From NCBI GenBank assembly GCA_036346275.1, contig CM070719.1, positions 18,641,185 through 18,705,184 of the forward strand: DNA of 64,000 bases. Reading direction: 5' to 3'. Each line of letters starts with the position of its first letter. Positions within the stretch are counted from its first letter, which is position 1. Source of the stretch: Otatea glauca. Its lineage: Eukaryota; Streptophyta; Magnoliopsida; Poales; Poaceae. The translations under genes and the position numbers were made by a program. This document shows, one piece after another, positions 24,311-34,828 of this stretch. The notes below the pieces were generated by a model that did no database searches, was not told the DNA's origin, and worked only from the letters and a program-made list of their open reading frames with translations.

Positions 24311-24542
24311 GGGTGTGTTTGATTGGTGGGATGAGGTTGAATGAGATAGGATGGTGTTGTATCATTTGATTCCATTATTTTGGGTGAATGGAATGGTTCA
24401 ACATCTATAGAGAATATTTCTCAAATTTGTATCCCACCATCCAAAATGGGATGGTTTCATTCAAGCAACTAAACACTCAGATGACCTTTTTCTGGAACCA
24501 TCTCATACATGTACCACTTGGTACAAGCAACCAAACACGCCC
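24311..24542. mobile_element. Tourist-like (PIF/Harbinger) MITE
   Basis: A 232-base element with terminal inverted repeats GGGTGTGTTTGATTG and, at the right end, the complement of GGGCGTGTTTGGTTG, flanked by TTA on both sides (24308-24310, 24543-24545). It is AT-rich inside and carries no coding sequence, as expected for a MITE mobilised by a PIF-type transposase in trans. Confidence 0.85.
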
Positions 24543-24545
24543 TTA

Positions 24546-25138
24546 CTGAATTGGGCCGACTCGTCGCGAGTAGTTGGGCTGGGCTGGTGCAAATGGGCCA
24601 CGCACTGGTGGTTGCACGCGCAAGGCCAAGGTTGGCTGCCGAGCACGGCAAAAACATGGACGCGTATTTCAACCAAAACTATCTCTAATCCCAAATAAAT
24701 TTCTCCATTGTTTTGGCTGTGCCCGTGTACACGCTTGTCTTTGTAATGTTCTGATCGTCTGCTTACATTTTACACCTTAACTTTTTTCTTTATAGCTCAC
24801 TTATCTGGTTATTAATTGTTTGATTTGCCCGCACGAATGTTCATTACATGCTATACTAATATATTACATAATTAATTTTCCAGTTGAGTCCAATAGACTC
24901 CACGGCCAAGTAGTTAGTTCGTTTTTCTTCATGGGAGACAGTCCATTATTAACACTTCATAGTGTTGCATAGCACATCCTTTCCTCTTCTTTCCATTTTT
25001 CGGATGGTGGTCGCGTTGAAAATCTGGCATAAGGCAGCTCGATCATGACACATCTATACATGCACGAATAAGATGTACACTTCTTTTCTAGAAGATGGAG
25101 CTTATGCACATAAATCCGAACCTAGCAATGAAGTGTAC
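24546..25138. other. Unassigned intergenic DNA
   Basis: No coding sequence, repeat or RNA gene recognised between the two MITEs. Confidence 0.4.
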
Positions 25139-25140
25139 TA

Positions 25141-25771
25141 CTCTTTCCGGTCACAAATACATTTTTATTTTGGACGTCGATATGGTCTCTAAAGCAAAAC
25201 TTTAACTACTAATTTTTATTATAATATATTTATAAACCAATAAAATTATAATGTTATGATAGTATTTTTCAAGATAAATCTACGCATATGGTTTTCATGT
25301 ATCCAATTTAAATAATTTAAAAGATATGGATAGTGAAGTTTTAAATGTTTGGCTGCACCTATGTCCAAAACAACATGCATTTATGGCTCAAGGGAGTGGT
25401 ATAAATTTACTTCTGGATACGATCTCCGTTCACAAATTGAACTTAGTCAAACTTTGACAAACAGTAGTATAGTATTTTACAAAAATTTCCAGATCTGCTA
25501 TTTAAAAATAATTAATCCCACTAGTCACAAACATATGTTGTTTTTAGATATGTGCAGCTAAACTTTCAAAAAATTGATTATTAATATCTTTTTAAATATT
25601 TATATTGGATACATGAAAAATATATGGGTAGATTTGTCTTGAAAAGTACTTTCATAATATTATAATTTTATTGTGTTTTATAAATATATTACAATATAAA
25701 TTAGTTGTCAAAGTGATATTTTGGAGACCATGTCAATGTCCAAAACGACATATAATTGTGACCGGAGTGAG
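25141..25771. mobile_element. Long-hairpin MITE, TA target (Stowaway/mariner-like)
   Basis: Bounded by TA dinucleotides (25139-25140, 25772-25773) with termini CTCTTTCCGGTCACAAATA and the complement of CTCACTCCGGTCACAATTA. The two halves are inverted copies of each other over roughly 250 bases each, so nearly the whole element would fold as one hairpin with a loop near 25400-25510. It has no coding sequence. Confidence 0.82.
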
Positions 25772-25919
25772 TATATCATTGGAATTGTGGAATTTTTTTT
25801 TCCAAAATATGCTTACAAGCCAAACATGCATATAATTATCAAAACTGATCATGACCAAAGTATTTCTATCGAGACCCTCCCTTTTAGTGTGGAATACTGA
25901 GAAGGTTTCATGCGCATAG

Positions 25920-26891
25920 CGTAAGAACCCCATTATCAATGGCTAGTACGCACATTTATAATATTGTCATCACATCTATACACAAGGTTACAAATTCATT
26001 AGTGTAATAATGTTCATACAATACGACCGTAAAGGCCAATTAAAATGCAGCAGAAGATACAAAAGGCCAGCAGTATGCCTTCTTCTAAAATATCACATGC
26101 AACTAACAAGGAGTAGACCCTAAAAAAAGCTCATCATCATATTCGCCGTAACCTGCGGTGAAGTACACATCTCTGGGGATCTCGCTTTCATCGCCCACAG
26201 AACTAACAATTTAAACAAGGTTGAGTATTTTTGTACCTAGCAAGACTTGTAGTGTATCACAAATGTATAGTAAATGCATGCTATATCGAGAAGAGGCTGC
26301 TAGGTTCATTTGCATAAAGCATTATGGAAACATGGATATCAAGTTGTAGATTGTAAACAGAATTTGTAAGAGCAATTTGATAGATATGTAAATAGCAAAT
26401 ATGAAAGCACAAATGTAATAACTCATAGTCCTCCATGATCGTCAGTATCCAAACTCCCCTTGCCTTCTCATGGCAAAATATATGAAACAACTTTTCACAA
26501 TATTTCCATCTCAACTCTTTTTATGAAAATACCAAAAACTTCTAACTATTTCAGCGCACTAGAGCCACTCATAATCACGAGCACGACTTTTTGAAAATAT
26601 TTACACTATTTTCGCCACAAGACAAGACCAACTCTTTTTGCCACTATTTTCGCACTACCTTTGGCATGTGGCCAAGAGGTCACAATATGAACTGTTACAT
26701 CACCAATTCCTAACTTTGCACCAACCCGGTGATGACAAACCCTGTTATTGCGGCAGAAGATATTTGTACACTCTGTACTCATGACAATCCATCCATGTCG
26801 TGTCCCCACTTACCCCAAAGCAAGGCATAAACCGTAGTATTGGTAGACGTTATTTCCAACACTTCGGTGAGGGCACCCCTTCGAGCAATCC
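25920..26891 (-). mobile_element. Old Gypsy LTR F, left piece
   Basis: GGCTAGTACGCACATTTA and following words match the start of LTR H (54600-54670). Its degraded start near 25920 corresponds to the TGTAACGACCCC start of H. Minus orientation is inferred from the exon-like cassette on that strand. It is interrupted at 26891 by solo LTR G. Confidence 0.65.
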
Positions 26892-29443
26892 TGTGACACC
26901 CCGGCACTTCAAGTGCCTTGGATGTCACACCATCAACAAGATCCAACACCCAGCATTAAAAGAAAATAATGCATAACAACTAACATACTAGTAGGTGGCC
27001 GAACTTACTAAAAATTTCGGCAGCACCTTCCCTAAAACTCGGACATCCACTCAGCAGGCAAAAGACAATATACAAGCACAAAAAATATAAGGAAGAGTAA
27101 ATCTAAGCAACACCACCAACAACAACAAAAAACCCATACTCTAATCATGATCCATAACCCCACAACAAAAATTTCTGGACATGAACTCAACAAACATAAC
27201 TACAAAGCCCTCATAGACTACACACAAAGGATAATTAGACACGGCCTCGAATTAATCGCCACAACAAACAAAGAAAAACTATTACATCGCCTTAACATGC
27301 GGGTGACTAATTCAAATTATAGCAAGTGTGACAGTAGTGCTAAAGTCACTTCCCATATGCCGCTCTTGAAGGTACCTAAAATAAAACAACACAAAACAAG
27401 CGTGAGTCCAAAACTCAGCAAAGTGTATCATATCAAACATAATTATCCAATTAAATTTTCAAACAATAGCATAAACACATTTCTCATACCAATCAATAAG
27501 TCCATAAATCATGATATCATCGTCGGCTACCACCTTCACTTCATTACTTATTTAACATACATACCTCATTAAACTCTTTGGATGAGTCTATGACTCATAC
27601 AAGCCTCATTTAAATCTCTTCAGATGAGTCAACGACTCTATCCCAACTCTATACATTTCCATTTAACACAAAGAATCATCATTAAAGATGCAATACAACA
27701 TGTATGCTCATAAATGTACCTTTCATAGCACATACCGGTATTACCGAGTGCACACCCGTCGGTGTGCACCCTCTCATTCCCTTCCATCCTGTGGAGGGGC
27801 CTACTCTTACTGTCTCGCTCCCATTCACCTCGGTGAATGGGACTATGAGGTAGGACTTTCGTGCTCACTACGTGTGAGCACAGAGGCCCACATCGGCATG
27901 GGTCGTCTCTTCTCTTATGAATGCACAAATGCAATGAAATGAATGAATGAATGAATGAATGGCAAATGCATTCTATTTCAACATTCACATCTCCGTCAAC
28001 ATGAGCATAGATATAACCATCATCATCAAGTCAACCAATAGCATTAACATAACCTTTAAATTCATAATCGTTTAGCATTTCTCTTTTACCCATATATTGC
28101 AACATCCATTCACCATAACCATTTCAAATCTTTCACATAAACATACTCATAATGCTTATCAAGAAAACGATATCCTAGCATCATACTAGTGATACACTTG
28201 CCTCTAACCGCGAGGAGTGGGGTGGCGGGAGGTTGAAGCCACTCCCGAAGCTACTCCACCTGGAAAAAAATAATATTTACACACACAATTAAAGACTATA
28301 TATAATAGTATCCCACATAACGTTTCTAATCCCAAAATCAAAACAGCCCCAATTCCAACAATTGGAATTTCGGGTAGCAGGTGCTAAAAAGGGCATATCT
28401 CCCAAATGGTTAAGCCAAACTTTTGAACCGCTAAACCAAAATTCGTGTTCTCAGTCTCTAATTAAACTTAAGACAAAGATACAACTTTTACAACATACGG
28501 ACCCTCTGGAACTGACCAAAAGAACCCGAATATGCTCCGTGAACTTCAGTCGGAAAATCTGAACTTCCAGCAGGGACCCATGTTCTGGACAGCAATTTGC
28601 ACAGAGCACACTTAGAGCTATACAACTCCAAATCATGCAAATGAAGACATTTTCAGCATATACAGGAAATTTTCCAACTTTTTTAAGGTATTTAAAAATT
28701 CTAATCCGGCTTCTATCTTAGCTTAATCAACAGATTACTATAACCACTTCGACTGCCAGCAGATTCAGTGTAGCCTGCGGTAAAACGAGCATAACTTTCA
28801 AACGGCTGAACCAAATTGAGTGTTCTCAGTCTCTATTGAATCGCAAGAAAGAGATCTACAACTTTCTCTTCAGTCAAACCCTCAGGAAAAGCACATAAAA
28901 TCCGTGAAATCGAGCCCTAGTAGAGGGATGAAATCTGCCCGAAAACAGAACAATCCCAAACAACTCTAATCAACTCAAATCCTCAACTCAACTCAAATCA
29001 AACTGAATAATCCTAGCAAGAACACTCTAGAAACTAACATGCAGGACCAATCCCCAAGGTTTACCTTAGCTCCAAGCTTCAAATCCGCAAGGATGCACAA
29101 GGGGAAGGAGCTTGCTGCTGGGGGAGGCGTCTTGGGAGGAGGGGGTGCTGCTGCTGCTGCTTGGAAGAGGAGGAGGAGGAGGAGGCGCCATGGGAGAAGC
29201 CCTTGCTGGGAGGAGGAGCAGCAACCTTGGTTTGGGGAGAAAAGATTAGGAGTGAATCGGCTGGGGATTGAGGGGTGGCTAGCTGGGCCAAAAGAGGGCT
29301 AAGATTAGGAGCAAAGCCCAACAAAAACAACCCGAAGCCAACCCAAACCAGCCCAAAAACAGTCCAAATCAATCACGACTTTGTGAGATATTACACCCTT
29401 GACTGAAAAGTTTCAGATCTGAAAAAAGATTTGGGACATTACA
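26892..29443 (-). mobile_element. Solo LTR G (Gypsy, chromovirus type)
   Basis: A 2552-base unit from TGTGACACCCCGG to GGGACATTACA, flanked by a perfect AATCC duplication (26887-26891, 29444-29448) with no internal domain: a solo LTR from recombination between LTRs. Minus orientation is likely because TGTAATGTCCC is a common start of such LTRs. Two diverged copies of a block with GTGTTCTCAGTCTCTA lie near 28450 and 28820. GCT and GGA trinucleotide runs lie near 29145-29190. Confidence 0.9.
27939..27961. repeat. ATGA microsatellite in LTR G
   Basis: Between five and six tandem copies of ATGA. Confidence 0.9.
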
Positions 29444-30843
29444 AATCCATCACAGAAAACCCGTACTACTCCAGCCTTCCAACATGCAAAGCTAGGTCCA
29501 AGTAACTTAAAATGTTAATGCTACCCCATTATAGCACTTGTGGTTGCACTGATTATCTTAGATTTAACGGACATTATGTTCAATCCTTAATCCGACCCGG
29601 GTGAGAGCACCCCTTATACTATGTGCAAGTCCCTTGCACTTCTAGCTATTGCCATATCTCGTCCGCATCAAACCATAGTTTTTATTTTGATTTTAATTAC
29701 TAGAAACTACCATTCCCATCATGTCCAAAATTTTCATTATTAATGAACGATATATCCGACCATTCATTATCCCAAATTTAAAGCAAGGCTAAGCAAATGC
29801 GTAATATCTAATTATACCCAATTGACATTTATACAATGTCTAAAACCTACCTTAGGGTTATCATGGTTGATATGACAATATTTATTAAGGAAATTCCCTG
29901 AATTGAGGGAATGTTCTACCGGTACTCATAATATAGCAATCTATGGAAAATACGTGCATGCATTATTAGATTTGACAAAAAATATAAATTAATTGAAATG
30001 CTAGGATCAACATGATCAAAGGGGTTCTTGCCTTGCTCATCGAGTTCTGGAGTAGAGTCGAGGTTGTCGGTGAAAGTATCCAGAGCATCGGTGTCTACTC
30101 GCAATTCGACGAGAAGCAACAAGAAGCAAAAGAATTCAAACATGGTCAAAATCCAAATATTATTACATAAACAGAGAGCTCTTTTTTGAAAAGTTTAGGA
30201 AATGGGTTTTGCTATATTTGAAGTTTATTTGTATAAGTTATGTATTTTCAAATTTTTAAATGTGCTACGAGTCATTTTAAATAGGACTTTAATTTATACA
30301 AGGCCCAAATTTAAATCTTGATACATAGTAGAGGGTTCATGAGCATATAAGATTTTAGAAACTAGTTTCACAAAATTTGGAATTTAATTGTAGAAGTTTC
30401 AGATATTTGAATTTTAAATGTACTAAAATATTATCCTAAATGGAGATTAAATATAATCGGAGCACAATTTAAATATTTTTGCATAATGGAAAGTCTATGA
30501 TATTAGATGAATTTATATGTTGGTTTCACCAAATTTGGATTTTATTTGTAAAATTCATAAGCACTATAAATTTAAATGTGCTAGGAATCGTTCTAATTAG
30601 AATTTAAATTTAAAAAGAGGAAAAATTCTAAATATTTTTGTAGAAACAGAAAGCTCATGATTTTAGAAAAAAATTAAAAACTGGTTTGACTAAATTTGGG
30701 TCTCATTTACAAAAGTTATAAGTATTTGAATATTGTATGTACTGAAAATCACCTAAATTGGAAAAATACGCTTTCCAAAAGAGAAAGCGCATTTTTTCTC
30801 TGATTTTTGGTTTATTTTTGTCATTGACATGTGGGGCTCACAG
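29444..30843 (-). mobile_element. Old Gypsy LTR F, right piece
   Basis: It resumes after the AATCC duplication. CTTAATCCGACCCGGG and CATCAAACCATAGTTTT match the GY1 and H LTRs, and ATACGCTTTCC with nearby words matches GY1 near 49440. It ends where CACTA sequence begins. Together with the left piece it is a diverged relative of the GY and H LTR families. Confidence 0.65.
30032..30094 (-). other. Exon-like cassette in LTR F (63 bases, phase 1-1)
   Basis: On the minus strand, TTGCGAGTAG precedes and GCAAG followed by GCAAGAAC ends it. With a borrowed G the frame is open: DTDALD, TFTDNLDS, then TPELDEQ and a leftover G. The frame continues into FDHVDP. Confidence 0.5.
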
Positions 30844-31021
30844 CACATCACAATCTGTTCTAATCTACATCACAATCTTTTCTAACCTGAGAACCGATTG
30901 TGATAATTCTCCACCAATTATTACACACCCACACCGAATCATCTATCACAATCGGTTTTTCCTTGAAAAGTTAGGAACTGATCCAGATGAAGCGATAGTG
31001 TTGTACCATTCTGTAGTAGTG
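30844..31021 (-). mobile_element. CACTA transposon terminus
   Basis: Read on the minus strand it starts CACTACTACAGAATGG, the canonical CACTA end, and then carries several subterminal copies of ACCGATTGTGATA-like words in both orientations, as En/Spm-type ends do. The other end was not found. No transposase is present, so this is a truncated end. Confidence 0.75.
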
Positions 31022-31097
31022 TATCATATCCTACCGCAAGTGGTAGATCAAGGGTAGTTATCGAAGGTTGAGATCATTTGTTGTATGTAGTCAATTA

Positions 31098-31212
31098 TGT
31101 GAGACCCCGTTCTGATGAACAGGAACCTCCATGTGATTACTGTGCTATTCCCTGGATCAGTAGCTAGCACTCACATGTTTACAACATTCATATCATAATC
31201 ATACTCGCAAGC
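31098..31212 (-). repeat. GY1 3' LTR, distal fragment
   Basis: 115 bases match 46274-46388 of the 5' LTR; Copia-K sequence begins abruptly after CGCAAGC. Confidence 0.85.
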
Positions 31213-31410
31213 GTCGAGATGTAGGCATTTCTCTTCTCCTTTAGTTGGAGCAAATTCATTCAACCGAAGAGAAAAGCCCACATCTACGATCCACCATATT
31301 TTGGGGCTCATGGATTTAAAATGAGATATCATAAATAATTTCCATGAAGCATAATTTGAGCCATCAAAAATATGTGAATCGGTGTAGTGCACTAAACCAC
31401 AAGTCGCCAT
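31171..31410 (-). pseudogene. gag: Copia-K gag start, truncated and fused to GY1 LTR
   Basis: The frame starts MATCGLVHYTDSHIFDG and has NYASWKLFMISHFKSMSPKIW, the N-terminus of Copia (SIRE-type) gag with the FDG-NY-W-K-M-H-SMSP pattern. After about 66 residues the reading frame crosses the 31212/31213 breakpoint into GY1 LTR sequence, so the last 14 residues are an accidental fusion. Nothing of the zinc knuckle or pol remains. Confidence 0.8.
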
Positions 31411-31454
31411 CCTTTACTCTCTAGACGGTTAAGTCTAATAAAATGAGAGACCAG

Positions 31455-31466
31455 GCTCTGATACCA
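31455..31466 (-). other. Copia-K primer-binding site
   Basis: Reads TGGTATCAGAGC on the minus strand just after the LTR, complementary to the 3' end of initiator tRNA-Met. Confidence 0.85.
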
Positions 31467-32295
31467 CTTGTAAGGTCGAGGATGCCGACTAGAGGGGGGT
31501 GAATAGGCGGCTTTTTTAAAAAAAACTTTCTCTTTCTAATTTCTACAAAGCACTTCACCCCTAATTACCCTTATGCCAAAACCTTATCAAAAATAATGCG
31601 GAAGCGATAAACTAAGGTTTTGACAATCAAAGCCTAAAACAACTAGGCTCACTATGTGCACTAACTAATTATGTCTCTAACAATAATTGTAATACTAAAG
31701 ACAAGCAATCAAACAATTTAATTCTATGAATGTAAATTGCTTGAATATAAATAAAGAGAACAAAGCAAGCACAAGAGACACAATACTTTTTACCGTGGTG
31801 ATCGGAGACTTGCCGGTCTCCCCTAGTCCACGTTGAGGTTAGCCCAAACACATTGGACCGGCTCCACGAATTGAGCACCCACCTCGAATCCACTAGATGT
31901 GGTTTTTCACGCTTTCGCGTAGGCTCAACCCGAACCTTCACAAACTTCGCCGGGGCTTCTCACAACCTTGAGAGCTCCCGCAAGACGACGCCCACGCCGC
32001 CTAGGAGTCGGCAACCTCCAAGAGTAACAAGCCGAATCCTCTCGCTTGAACTTCACCAAGCACAACACATGTGCATCCGGTGATCACCAAGTGCAACACA
32101 TGCACAAGGATCCTCCTCAAGTGCAACACATGCACAAGAGACTCTCAATCCTCTCCTAATTGCAACACATGCAATTAGAGGCTCACACTAGCTCAAGAAG
32201 CAAATGGGAGAAGGCAACACATGCACACAACTCCTATAAACACCCAAATGCTCTAGCACACAGCCAACATCCTGCCCTTGCCCCCCAAGGCCTCC

Positions 32296-32303
32296 TTTTA
32301 TAG
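32296..32303 (-). promoter_or_regulatory. TATA box of Copia-K LTR
   Basis: CTATAAAAGG on the minus strand. It supports minus orientation and places most of the ACACA palindromes in U3 and five of them in R/U5. Confidence 0.65.
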
Positions 32304-32357
32304 CCTCCAAGCCAAAACTAGCCGTTGGGGGCGAAATGGGCAAAGATCCAGCAAACC

Positions 32358-32716
32358 CGGTGCTACCGCCCTACTGGGACCGGTAGCACCGGCCTCCTCG
32401 CCAACGGCTACAAAACTAGCCGTTACAGATTTCCGTAGCACCGCCAACTGGAGCGGTGATACCGCTCGGCGGTAGCACCGCCTTCACCCAGTAGCACCGG
32501 ACTCAAGCCGAACACAAAACACCTCCTCGGATTTTTCACACCGGCCGAGGAGCGGTTTCACCGGACCTCGGTGCTACTGGCCTACCATGGGCGGCACACT
32601 GCACCGCTAGACCGCCCAAAAACACCCTCTCTGGAAATTCCACACCGCCGGAGAGACGGTAGTCTGGACCTTCGGTGCTACGGCCAAATCATGTAGCACG
32701 GACCACGGTGCTACCG
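32358..32716. repeat. GC-rich palindromes with three-base centres
   Basis: Examples: CCGGT-AGC-ACCGG (32380-32392), GAGCGGT-GAT-ACCGCTC (32451-32467), GGCGGT-AGC-ACCGCC (32468-32482), CGGT-TTC-ACCG (32553-32563), CGGT-GCT-ACCG (32358-32368 and 32706-32716). A longer one has arms AACGGCTA and TAGCCGTT around six bases (32403-32424). The block lies just upstream of the TATA box. Confidence 0.75.
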
Positions 32717-33371
32717 GCCTTCAGGCGCAGACGACCGCCTTAGGGAGAAAACACTGTTTTACACAAAAACTTTTCTCCAAACCATTAAAGATATATTCTT
32801 GGAGCTATGTGAGGATCAACACATGATCACAACACTATGCAAAACACATTTGCATATGTTAATCACATACTCCAAAGAATCTCATTAAGCACAACTTATT
32901 TGCAAAACACATATGCAAATAAACCAAGAACTTATGAGATCAATCCTCTTAGCCATGTGATGATCAACACATGATCAAGTCAATTTGCAAAACACATTTG
33001 CAAACCCTATTCACATGCTCTAGGATCGAAACCCATAATCTCAAGTTCATTTGCAAAACACATTTGCAAACAACAAAACCAACTAACGAAAACACATTTC
33101 GTAAACAACTCAAGATCTATTTGCAAACGATTAAGCAAATCAAACTCGAGTCTATGAGATTAATCCCCCTAGCCATGTGAAGGTCAACACAAGACCCAGT
33201 CAACTTGCAAACACCCGTTGCAAGCCCTACTCACATGCTCTCGGGATTCCGGACTCATAGACCTCGGTTTATTCGCACAACGAACTTGCAAATACACATT
33301 AAACCAATTTTATGCTTGAGCATTGTTCTTTGCAACACATGCAAAAACCTAGCTCCAAGCAATACCAAAAT

Positions 33372-33560
33372 ATGAGCTCTCTATTTGCAACACATGCAAA
33401 TCTCTAGCACCATGCAAGCAACCACAACAAATACAAGTGCATGAGCTCTCTATTTGCAACACATGCAAATCTCTAGCACCATGCAAGCAACCACAACAAT
33501 TACAAGTGCATGAGCTCTCTATTTGCAACACATGCAAATCTCTAACTCCATGCAACCACT
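33372..33560. repeat. 69-base tandem repeat in Copia-K LTR
   Basis: Units start ATGAGCTCTCTATTTGCAAC at 33372, 33441 and 33510. The third is incomplete. Each unit carries one ACACA palindrome. Confidence 0.88.
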
Positions 33561-34828
33561 CTATACCAAATTGCTTGAGCTCTCTCCTTTTGCGACATAT
33601 GCAAAACTTAGCTCCAAGCAAAAACCAAATCAAATAAGATGCAAGTATGAGCACCCTTATTTGCAACACATGCAAATACTTAGCTCATACAAAATCCAAT
33701 GCACAAGCTTCACCAATTTGCAACACATGCCAAATGATTAGCTTCATGCAAACATCAAACAAGAGAGTGAGCTAGAGTGAACCGGATCGAGTTCATCAAC
33801 ACATGATGAAGCTCAAGCTAAAAGACTCAACCCCTCTTAATAGTACGGCACCTAACAAGCAACCCGGTCTCACAACCAAACACCGAGACCGGTAAAAGAC
33901 TAGGAACACATCCTTAGCTCTAGCTAGTTATACCTTTGCCTCTAGCGATCCACTTGGAGCTTTTATGATTTCCAATCATCTTCTCTCCAGGATCACATCT
34001 TCTTCTTCTTGGTCATCAACACATGATGAACCTTCTAGCTCTTCTCTTTACTTGGGATCACCTCTTGAAGCTCATCAACACATGATGACTTCTTCTTCTT
34101 CCGATTCTTGATCATCTTGGACTTAACCTACTTCACAACTCATGGAAGATGTTAGTCCAACAAACACGGTTGTCTCAATCATCACCGCTCTCCATTAACA
34201 CATAATGGATGCCTCCAAGGTCGATTGAGCACAACCCAAATTAATTTGAATGATTAATTGTTGTCTTGAGCACTTTGATGCAACTAATGCTTCATTATAC
34301 TCAAGAACTTTTCGCTTGTCTTTAATCAACAAGGAAACACCATCAACACATGATGAAATGTTCTTTGATTGATTGAGAGACAATCGAACTCAATTTAAAC
34401 TCATTTAAATTGACATGAGCATATAACTACACAAGTCATATATACTCAAAAGATTGTTTCAAGGTCTTGATCCTTTATATTATAAGACAAGAGGACATGG
34501 ATCGATACAATTGAAACATCAAGTTAAATTATCAACTCCCCCTAGATGTGTGCATTCATGTATATATGAATAAGAGACATAATGCACATATTTGGACTAA
34601 AGCAATGGAAGAGTTCAAACTTTAACTTGAATTCTAAGTATGCATTTATATAATAGAATGAATACGAGTGCATACCTTAGGTTTTCCATTTTCCATCCAA
34701 GTATGAGACTAGTAAGAATAAGACTTAATAAAACATGTTAGTCTCATAATGATTAGATTTGTCATTAAACAATGATTAAACATTGATATTTAAATCAATC
34801 ACCAAAACCAATGGAGCTTGAACTTACA

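Larger units (their letters stand above)
32060..34355. repeat. Array of short inverted repeats centred on ACACA
   Basis: At least twenty-two sites have the form arm, ACACA, reverse complement of arm, with different arms of 3-9 bases. Centres lie at about 32067, 32098, 32128, 32167, 32219, 32821, 32846, 32909, 32969, 32994, 33060, 33094, 33337, 33392, 33461, 33530, 33668, 33726, 33801, 34021, 34080, 34200 and 34348. The arm next to ACACA always ends in A and its partner starts with T. Examples of left arms are GTGCA, CTAATTGCA, TATGCAAA, TGATCA, ACGAAA, TATTTGCA, TTCATCA and TCCATTA. Confidence 0.85.
31213..34828 (-). mobile_element. Copia-K, 5' LTR plus truncated internal start
   Basis: On the minus strand: LTR (34828 down to 31469), primer-binding site, leader and the start of gag, then truncation. 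The LTR ends are TGTAAG and CTTACA. CCTGG immediately right of the LTR is probably the target duplication, and the GY1 LTR resumes there. The remaining Copia and about 3.8 kb of GY1 LTR (equivalent of 46389-50200) were lost together. Confidence 0.85.
31469..34828 (-). repeat. Copia-K 5' LTR (3.36 kb)
   Basis: Plus-strand ends TGTAAGGTCGAGG and GAGCTTGAACTTACA. GACTAGAGGGGGGTGAATAGG near its 31.5-kb end is a hallmark of SIRE/Maximus-type LTRs in grasses. It holds the palindrome arrays described separately. Confidence 0.85.
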
